Assembly: GCF_039538365.1 (NCBI RefSeq)
Contig: NZ_BAABCA010000011.1
Location: 1-7,096 of the forward strand
Length of the DNA stretch: 7,096 nt
Direction of reading: 5' to 3'
Source: Postechiella marina
Lineage (GTDB): Bacteria; Bacteroidota; Bacteroidia; Flavobacteriales; Flavobacteriaceae
Under the pieces are notes generated by a model. It searched no databases. It was given only the letters and a program-made list of their open reading frames with translations, and was not told where the DNA came from. How positions within the stretch are numbered: position 1 is the first letter of the stretch; each line of letters begins with the position of its first letter. The position numbers were made by a program, and so were the translations under genes. Below are positions 1-4,775 of this stretch, in pieces.

Positions 1-57
1 TTGCGAAAAGCTAAACACAAAAAGTATTAACGGTATTATATAGTGTTGTGATTTCAT
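1..57 (-). CDS. N-terminal end of a secreted protein, cut by the window edge (probable B-type RHS partner)
   Basis: An ATG at 57-55 opens a frame that stays open for 19 codons to the left edge and reads MKSQHYIIPLILFVFSFSQ. This is a short Sec signal peptide: a weakly charged start, a hydrophobic IIPLILFVF core, then SFS|Q, a cleavage pattern common in flavobacterial secreted proteins. The gene starts 31 bases after the stop of the RHS A-type gene on the same strand, with an A-rich leader, so co-transcription is likely. Flavobacterial A-type RHS genes are often followed by a secreted B-type protein carrying YD repeats and the RHS core. That identity is inferred from position alone, because no mature sequence is visible. 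Confidence 0.75.
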   Translation of the reverse strand, partial: MKSQHYIIPLILFVFSFSQ

Positions 58-88
58 ATATTTGAATGTGTTTTTTTCTATTAATAAA

Positions 89-3000
89 TTATTGCTGACC
101 TTTATAATGGTATTGGTTTTGTGATAGGATACGATCGTCAGAATCTTTTATAATAATCAGCCTACCTAAACCATCGTATTCATATTTGGCAGTGATTCCA
201 TTGGGTCCTGTTTTTGAAGTAACTCCAAAAAGGGAATGATAACTGAATGTTGAAATTAATGCATCTGGCACAAGGTTTATTAAACTATTATATAATGTTT
301 CGCTATTATAAGATGCATCTTTCCCATCTAAAGAACTAATTAATGAATGGTTGGCATTGTTAATTTGAGCCATGGTAAAGCGTCCTTGGTCGTCCCATAG
401 ATAAGAAGAAACTCCTGAAACCCTATTATCAATTTGAACGGGTAGGAATGTAGGGTAATTTCCTCCAATTGTTGTATTGTACGTTATTGTATTATCTAGA
501 GTGTAAGGACTATTATCTTTAAATGTAGAATATTGTTTATATGGCAAAATGCAATAATCATTTTGATTAGTATATGTATTAAAGAATGATAGTTTAGTGT
601 ATTCTGTTTTTTGTTTATTTAATAATTTAGGGGTTGTTTCTCCTAGTAATGTTTTATTTGATGTGATTTCTATAACTTGAGACTGCATATTTTTAACTAA
701 CATATCTGAAATGAACCCTGAGTTTGGAATAGGATAATAGTCTTGAGGTCTCATATATTTGGTTGAAATAATGTTGCCCTTGCTGTCTGTTGCAATTTCT
801 TCATTAACAAAATGATTTAGCCCGTAAACAAAATCTTTAGTCTGTGTAATTAGAGGGTTACCCTCTATATCATATTCTGAAATTGTTTTTTTGGTTAATA
901 ATCCATATTTATATCCTTGCGCAATATATTCTACTTCAAAATTTGCAAAATCTTGTTCATTATTTCCAAATAAAAAAAATATATTTCTCCATGGATAAGT
1001 AATGTTGTATTCATCGAGTCCTAACCCTTCATATTCCCATGTGTTTTCTTCTTCTCTAATTTTGATGTAGGGATTGTTTTCTCCTAAAGGATCATATGGA
1101 ACTGTATTTTTAGCATAAACATTTTTCTTGGTTACTTTATTATATCTGGCAGGAAATGTCTCTGAATAAGGTTTTTGAATATTTACATAATTCTTTTCCA
1201 TAAAAACCTTATTCCCTGTGTTATAATCAATATCTTCATAATCATAGAAATATTCGGTCTTACCTTGGGTATTTATACCATCCGCTCCTTTGTGATAAAT
1301 GCATACTCTTGGATAAACTACTGAAGGTCTTCCTTTTAGTAAACTTAAATAATTACCTATACTAAATCTAAATTCAGCTTTGGCCCGATTTGCTCTCAGA
1401 CATTGACTGTCTGATATAAATGCATTCTTATATTGCTCTGATGGATGGTAAGCAGAAATAGGTAAAGTTTTATTACTACTCATTATCATGTAAGTCAGCG
1501 GGTTAGGTTCTACAGGTGCTAGTCCATATCCAAAATGTTCTGTCTCTTCTTCTCCGTATTTATATTCGTCAACATTTACCAAACTTCCAGCTTTACTGAA
1601 ATTAGAAATTGTTCCAATACGGTGTCCTGAGGAGTATCTATAATCTTCCTCCCATTCATTATAATATTTATTACGTTCCCAGCTAAATTGAGTATATCCC
1701 CCTGTAGGATAGGTGATTTTACTTAAAAGCCCATCACTACCTGCTGGTTCTTTATTGTAATCTCCAAGAAAATACTCTCCCCAACCTGTACTGCCAGGGC
1801 CTCCATCTACTTCAGATGACCTTATTACTAAGTTTTCAATTGACTCACCTTGGAAGCCGTTTTCATGAAAATACCCGGGTAAGTCTACTTTAAAGTTAGG
1901 TAGGCCTTTATACCCTGAGGACATATATCCATTTATATACCCCCAATGATCAGTACCTTTCATATGAGGCATATTTGTTAAAGATTCATAATTAAAAGCA
2001 TGTGTCCTTCTCATTGAATCTTGGCTATTTATTTTTTCTATATTATCAAGTTTTTTTAATTTAAAAAAAGAGTTTTGTAATGGAAATTCACTCATGTTAA
2101 AATTAAATCGTTGGGTTTCAGTGTGATTTATGGAGCTGATTTTCATCCAGTTTAGCCAAGCGTATCTTCCAGAAAGTTCGTTTGCAGAACCATAAAAATC
2201 ATAATCAAATTCTATAATGATATCATCATAAGTGATTTTTTTAAGAATAGGTTGTTGTACCATTTTAATGATATCATTATTTGGAGAAGTTCTATAGGTA
2301 TCTGTTGGTGGTTCGCTCCATCCTGTTCCACCTTCAATTGGATAACTTTCACAATGATGACTGTTTACTATTAAGGTAGCGTCAAAAGAGGTTATTTGTC
2401 TCACTAAAACATCTCCTTGAGAGTTTCCATTAAGATATTCATAGATTATAGGCTTAGCAGAGTTTGGAAAATCAATTCTAGTAAGATTCCATTCTACATT
2501 ATACCTAGCACTAAGCCCTCTATAGTTATATTCTTTAAGAGCTTTAGAAAAAGTATAAGTAACCCCGTCATTATTAGTAATCTGAAAACCTTTAATGTGG
2601 TTATTATTGTTATACCATTCTAAATCGTAACTAATTTTTATAGTTTTGTCAAGAGAATTTAGAATAGATATATTTCCCGTGCCATCATTTTCAATAATAA
2701 AACTAAAAGAATTTCCATCTGGTAAACTGGCATGAAAAATATCATGATCGTAATCAGAGTCATTGCTGAGGTGTGTGAAACTTGCAACCCTCAGATGATA
2801 CGCTTCTATGGCCTCATAAGCTTGAGATGTATATGGAAGTTGTGCTACAAAATTAGTCCATTCATCAGGGAAATATTTTAGAGATCTAGATATTTTTCCT
2901 CTTCCTGATAAATTCCAACCAAAACCATATAAATCATAATTATAACCATGTCTTACCCCCGAATTGTTATAAGATAAGTTTAAGGGTATTTGATAACCAG

Positions 3001-3178
3001 CATGACTAATAGTGTGTAATGGAATTGAAATATCAGGAACCCCTGTAGAATTATTCATGTGATAACCTGTATGTTTTTGAAATACTTCTGCTTCTGGACT
3101 AGTAGGAATATATTGCCCATAAGCATTTAGAATAATAAAAAACAGTAATAAATTAAATATTGATTTTATTCTTATCAT
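89..3178 (-). CDS. Secreted RHS/YD-repeat family protein, A-type N-terminal module (1029 aa)
   Basis: The protein starts with a clear signal peptide (residues 1-21, NLLLFFIILNAYG then Q). The next 100 or so residues carry the hallmark opening of Bacteroidota RHS proteins: STGVPDISIPLHTI, IPLNLSYNNSGVRHG, GFGWNLSGRGKISRS. Further family landmarks are DHWGYINGY (about 407-416), SKITYPTGGYTQFSWER (about 485-502) and a C-terminal YD repeat, YEYDGLGRLIIIKD (about 997-1010). It stops just after this repeat without an RHS core (no DHLGNVRLSY or YDPAIGRF motif). I believe this is normal for the A half of a split system, not a truncation. Such proteins are expected to form part of a secreted beta-cage shell at the surface or outside the cell. 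The ATG at 3178 is chosen because the signal peptide follows at once. No convincing TAnnTTTG-type promoter was found upstream. Confidence 0.9.
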   Translation of the reverse strand: MIRIKSIFNLLLFFIILNAYGQYIPTSPEAEVFQKHTGYHMNNSTGVPDISIPLHTISHAGYQIPLNLSYNNSGVRHGYNYDLYGFGWNLSGRGKISRSLKYFPDEWTNFVAQLPYTSQAYEAIEAYHLRVASFTHLSNDSDYDHDIFHASLPDGNSFSFIIENDGTGNISILNSLDKTIKISYDLEWYNNNNHIKGFQITNNDGVTYTFSKALKEYNYRGLSARYNVEWNLTRIDFPNSAKPIIYEYLNGNSQGDVLVRQITSFDATLIVNSHHCESYPIEGGTGWSEPPTDTYRTSPNNDIIKMVQQPILKKITYDDIIIEFDYDFYGSANELSGRYAWLNWMKISSINHTETQRFNFNMSEFPLQNSFFKLKKLDNIEKINSQDSMRRTHAFNYESLTNMPHMKGTDHWGYINGYMSSGYKGLPNFKVDLPGYFHENGFQGESIENLVIRSSEVDGGPGSTGWGEYFLGDYNKEPAGSDGLLSKITYPTGGYTQFSWERNKYYNEWEEDYRYSSGHRIGTISNFSKAGSLVNVDEYKYGEEETEHFGYGLAPVEPNPLTYMIMSSNKTLPISAYHPSEQYKNAFISDSQCLRANRAKAEFRFSIGNYLSLLKGRPSVVYPRVCIYHKGADGINTQGKTEYFYDYEDIDYNTGNKVFMEKNYVNIQKPYSETFPARYNKVTKKNVYAKNTVPYDPLGENNPYIKIREEENTWEYEGLGLDEYNITYPWRNIFFLFGNNEQDFANFEVEYIAQGYKYGLLTKKTISEYDIEGNPLITQTKDFVYGLNHFVNEEIATDSKGNIISTKYMRPQDYYPIPNSGFISDMLVKNMQSQVIEITSNKTLLGETTPKLLNKQKTEYTKLSFFNTYTNQNDYCILPYKQYSTFKDNSPYTLDNTITYNTTIGGNYPTFLPVQIDNRVSGVSSYLWDDQGRFTMAQINNANHSLISSLDGKDASYNSETLYNSLINLVPDALISTFSYHSLFGVTSKTGPNGITAKYEYDGLGRLIIIKDSDDRILSQNQYHYKGQQ

Positions 3179-3253
3179 AAGTACATTTTTTATAGTTTAT
3201 AAATGTGCTTATAAATTTAATTTGTATGATAATAATAACGGTAGGCGATAACT

Positions 3254-3327
3254 TTACAATTTGTAAGTCTAATTAGGAGTTTTATTAATATTTAAAGACA
3301 AGAAGCTTATTTATTGTAAGTCTTTAA
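3254..3327. repeat. Cluster of short inverted and direct repeats upstream of the A-type RHS gene
   Basis: Three small repeats lie together in the A+T-rich leader of the RHS gene. TTACA-ATT-TGTAA forms a near-perfect palindrome at 3254-3266. The 10-mer TTGTAAGTCT occurs directly repeated at 3261-3270 and 3314-3323. TTAAAGAC (3292-3299) pairs with GTCTTTAA (3320-3327) across a 20-base loop. They could be operator half-sites for the RHS gene or leftovers of the mobile element whose transposase fragment lies next door. The sequence does not decide between these. Confidence 0.4.
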
Positions 3328-3329
3328 TT

Positions 3330-3520
3330 CCATTTAATATGGATTACGGGATAAAGCAATAAGTATACAGCTCCATTCCTTTTTGTGCTATGCAATAATT
3401 TATACTTTCTGCCAATACACCAAAGTATAATTCCCTTGTAAATATGTCTATCTAGTTTACAGTAGCAAAGCTTACAAGGTATAAACCCGCTTTATTATGA
3501 AATTTGTATTTCCTACTCAT
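3330..3520 (-). pseudogene. Decayed Y1/IS200-like (RAYT-type) transposase, N-terminal fragment
   Basis: Read from the ATG at 3520, the minus strand gives MSRKYKFHNKAGLYLVSFAT, then VN, a TAG stop at 3454-3452, then IDIFTRELYFGVLAESINYC, IAQKGMELYTYCFIP and a TAA at 3346-3344. This is the conserved N-terminus of the small tyrosine (HUH) transposases of the IS200/REP-associated type, where the family reads ...VNWIDVFTR... and ...YCIMPSHIHLI.... The first stop is thus a TGG-to-TAG change at the conserved Trp. At the HxH metal site the frame is broken: after Pro the next readable codons (frame shifted by two bases) give HIKW, so the second His is lost. Nothing of the remaining C-terminal two thirds, including the catalytic Tyr region, is visible, so the gene is dead. 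The identification comes from recalled family patterns and was not aligned. Confidence 0.85.
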
Positions 3521-3534
3521 TAGTCTAAAATACA

Positions 3535-3559
3535 AAAAACATATTTTTCTTATGTTTTT
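3535..3559. repeat. AT-rich hairpin upstream of the transposase remnant
   Basis: AAAAACATA (3535-3543) and TATGTTTTT (3551-3559) form a perfect 9-bp inverted repeat around a 7-base loop. It lies between the start of the decayed transposase and the GC-rich palindromic sequence. With one G:C pair the stem is too weak to call a terminator. A subterminal palindrome of the dead element is an alternative reading. Confidence 0.45.
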
Positions 3560-3585
3560 ATTTAGGTCTTGCTAAATATTGCCAG

Positions 3586-3665
3586 CGTTCGTCTATGACG
3601 AGTGACTACAATGCAATACTTACTCAATACGGCACCCGACACAGTCGAGCGCTAGCGGGGGGGGG
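3586..3665. repeat. GC-rich sequence of nested small palindromes ending in a G9 tract (REP-like or mobile-element end)
   Basis: This stretch is far richer in G+C than its surroundings. It holds three compact dyads: TCGTC-TAT-GACGA (3589-3601), CGAC-ACA-GTCG (about 3638-3648) and CGCTAGCG (3650-3657). It ends with nine consecutive G residues at 3657-3665. Its style matches palindromic intergenic repeats common in flavobacterial genomes, and it lies on the 5' side of the dead RAYT-type transposase, a family known to act on such repeats. The first codons of the HTH gene lie inside it. A second copy for comparison is not present in the window, so its true ends are unknown. Confidence 0.5.
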
Positions 3666-3858
3666 ACATTTTAGGAAAGTTCGAGAAAGTAAAGGTCTAA
3701 CTCAACAAGAACTTACCGACCGAATTGATGTTGAGGTTATGCAAATAAGTAGAGTTGAAAGAGGTACTGTTAATACTTCAATCTGTATGATTAAAGAAGT
3801 AGCGGATAATCTAAATATACAGCTTTCAGAATTATTTTCTTCGTTCGAGAAAAACTAA
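3595..3858 (+). CDS. XRE-family helix-turn-helix regulator with a repeat-derived N-terminus
   Basis: An 87-residue protein. Residues from about 25 onward (HFRKVRESKGLTQQEL, then ISRVERGTVNT, IKEVADNLNI, LSELFSSFEKN) form a complete HTH_3/Cro-C1 type fold: helix 1, the LTQQEL turn, the recognition helix ending in ISRVERG, then two closing helices. It is presumably a small cytoplasmic DNA-binding repressor. Residues 1-24 are unlike the normal short leader of this family and are encoded by the GC-rich palindromic sequence, with three Gly codons from the G9 tract. The native start seems to have been replaced. The only later in-frame Met (VMQIS) would remove helix 1, so an intact HTH needs the ATG at 3595 or a non-ATG start. 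That ATG sits in the loop of a small hairpin and has no clear Shine-Dalgarno site. The gene may be expressed as a fusion or be a 5'-damaged relic. Its target is unknown. Confidence 0.7.
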   Translation: MTSDYNAILTQYGTRHSRALAGGGHFRKVRESKGLTQQELTDRIDVEVMQISRVERGTVNTSICMIKEVADNLNIQLSELFSSFEKN

Positions 3859-3951
3859 ACTGTCTAAATTATTATATATTCTACACTTCATAGAAACTAA
3901 TATGAACCACTAAGGTTAGAAATATACATTTTAAAGCCTCTATATACGTTT

Positions 3952-3986
3952 AAAAAGAAAAGGATGAACTTTATGCCCACCCTTTT
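3952..3986 (-). terminator. Rho-independent terminator of the RHS tip / candidate-immunity unit
   Basis: In minus-strand RNA, AAAAGGGUGGGC pairs with GUUCAUCCUUUU around an AUAAA loop: 12 continuous pairs (3986-3975 with 3969-3958), three of them G-U, followed by a CUUUUU tract. It lies about 65 bases after the stop of the 239-aa gene. In plus-strand RNA the three G-U pairs become A-C mismatches, so the hairpin fits the minus-strand operon best, although the TTTTT run could also weakly end the convergent HTH transcript. Confidence 0.75.
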
Positions 3987-4019
3987 TAAACTAAATTTAT
4001 ATCTTAATTTATTGTTTTA

Positions 4020-4054
4020 TAGTTGATTATGATTAAAAGTTATATCATCAACTA
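4020..4054. repeat. Inverted repeat overlapping the stop codon of the 239-aa gene
   Basis: TAGTTGAT (4020-4027) and ATCAACTA (4047-4054) are perfect 8-bp inverted copies around a 19-base loop. The right arm contains the TAG stop of the minus-strand gene. No U-run follows on the minus strand, so it is not a classic terminator. It may protect the mRNA 3' end or be chance. Confidence 0.35.
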
Positions 4055-4771
4055 ATCTGTACCATTACCCACATCGCAATAAAAATTATCTATTGGTTCA
4101 TAACCAAATTGAGCAAATATAAAATCATGTTCTTTTGATTTTTCCAAAATCAATGAATCAGTTTTAAAAATATTTATTAATCTTTTATCAGCATTTTCAG
4201 AAACTTTTAAAGGCACACCTCTTTTTTTAGAAAACATAAAATACTTAAATGAATCTAGCGATAACGTATCTATATTATACTTAACACTCCCTTCTTTACA
4301 AGGAATAGATTTAGCTATCATTTTAGAAGTGTTAAAATAAGCAATACGTTTTATCTTATTATTATCTATAGCATAAAGTACGTCTGATTTATATTTTTGA
4401 GGAATATAATTATATAAAGTATGCTCTTCACCTAAATTATTATCTTTACTGGTAACATAGTAAATTCCTTTGTTGCCATTTAAACTTTCTAAATTTAGAA
4501 TGGGATATAACTTAATACACTCATCAGATAATTCATCATATAAATTTGAGTTATATTTTTTAATATAATTTAAAAACTCCTCCTTATCATTCTTGTCAAA
4601 AAAATATTTCATTCTAAACGCATCATAATACTTACTAATAGAATCTTTATTTATTTTGTCCATCCTTTTAGTAATAATATTATTTTTTATATTCTTTTCA
4701 AGCGGAGTAATTTTATATATAATAATTATCACCAAAATAAATGCTAAAGTAAAAATCACCTTTTTCATCAT
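4052..4771 (-). CDS. Unrecognised single-pass membrane protein, candidate immunity protein for the RHS tip
   Basis: A 239-residue protein with one strong membrane segment near the N-terminus (residues about 4-21, VIFTLAFILVIIIIY) after MMKK. The remaining 215 or so residues are mostly polar, rich in Lys, Asn, Asp and Ser, with only three Cys (in DECIK, IPCKE and FYCDV). This predicts an anchored protein with a soluble domain on the outer face of the inner membrane. An uncleaved anchor is more likely than a signal peptide, because no small-residue cleavage site follows. There is no lipobox. It begins four bases after the RHS stop, so the two are almost certainly translated from one mRNA, and a terminator follows it. 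In polymorphic toxin systems this slot usually holds the immunity gene, which is the basis for the suggestion. I recognise no domain. Start could be Met1 or the adjacent Met2. Confidence 0.75.
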   Translation of the reverse strand: MMKKVIFTLAFILVIIIIYKITPLEKNIKNNIITKRMDKINKDSISKYYDAFRMKYFFDKNDKEEFLNYIKKYNSNLYDELSDECIKLYPILNLESLNGNKGIYYVTSKDNNLGEEHTLYNYIPQKYKSDVLYAIDNNKIKRIAYFNTSKMIAKSIPCKEGSVKYNIDTLSLDSFKYFMFSKKRGVPLKVSENADKRLINIFKTDSLILEKSKEHDFIFAQFGYEPIDNFYCDVGNGTD

Positions 4772-4775
4772 ATTT

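Noticed and set aside
2417..2623. 68-codon plus-strand open frame
   Set aside because: It lies wholly antisense to the well-supported secreted RHS gene. Its protein is low-complexity and hydrophobic with no leader or family resemblance.
89..3178. A-type RHS protein considered truncated because it lacks the RHS core
   Set aside because: It ends cleanly after a YD repeat and is followed 31 bases later by a new signal peptide. This fits the split A/B organisation better than a broken gene.
3535..3559. AT-rich hairpin considered as a terminator
   Set aside because: The stem has only one G:C pair and no gene ends nearby in either direction, so it is listed as a hairpin only.
3586..3665. GC-rich palindromic sequence considered as an integron attC site
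   Set aside because: The GTTRRRY/RYYYAAC core pair and the paired arms of an attC site are not present. The dyads are short and independent.
3179..4051. CRISPR array, tRNA or riboswitch in the central region
   Set aside because: No regularly spaced repeats, no tRNA-like CCA-ended cloverleaf and no conserved riboswitch core were seen by eye.
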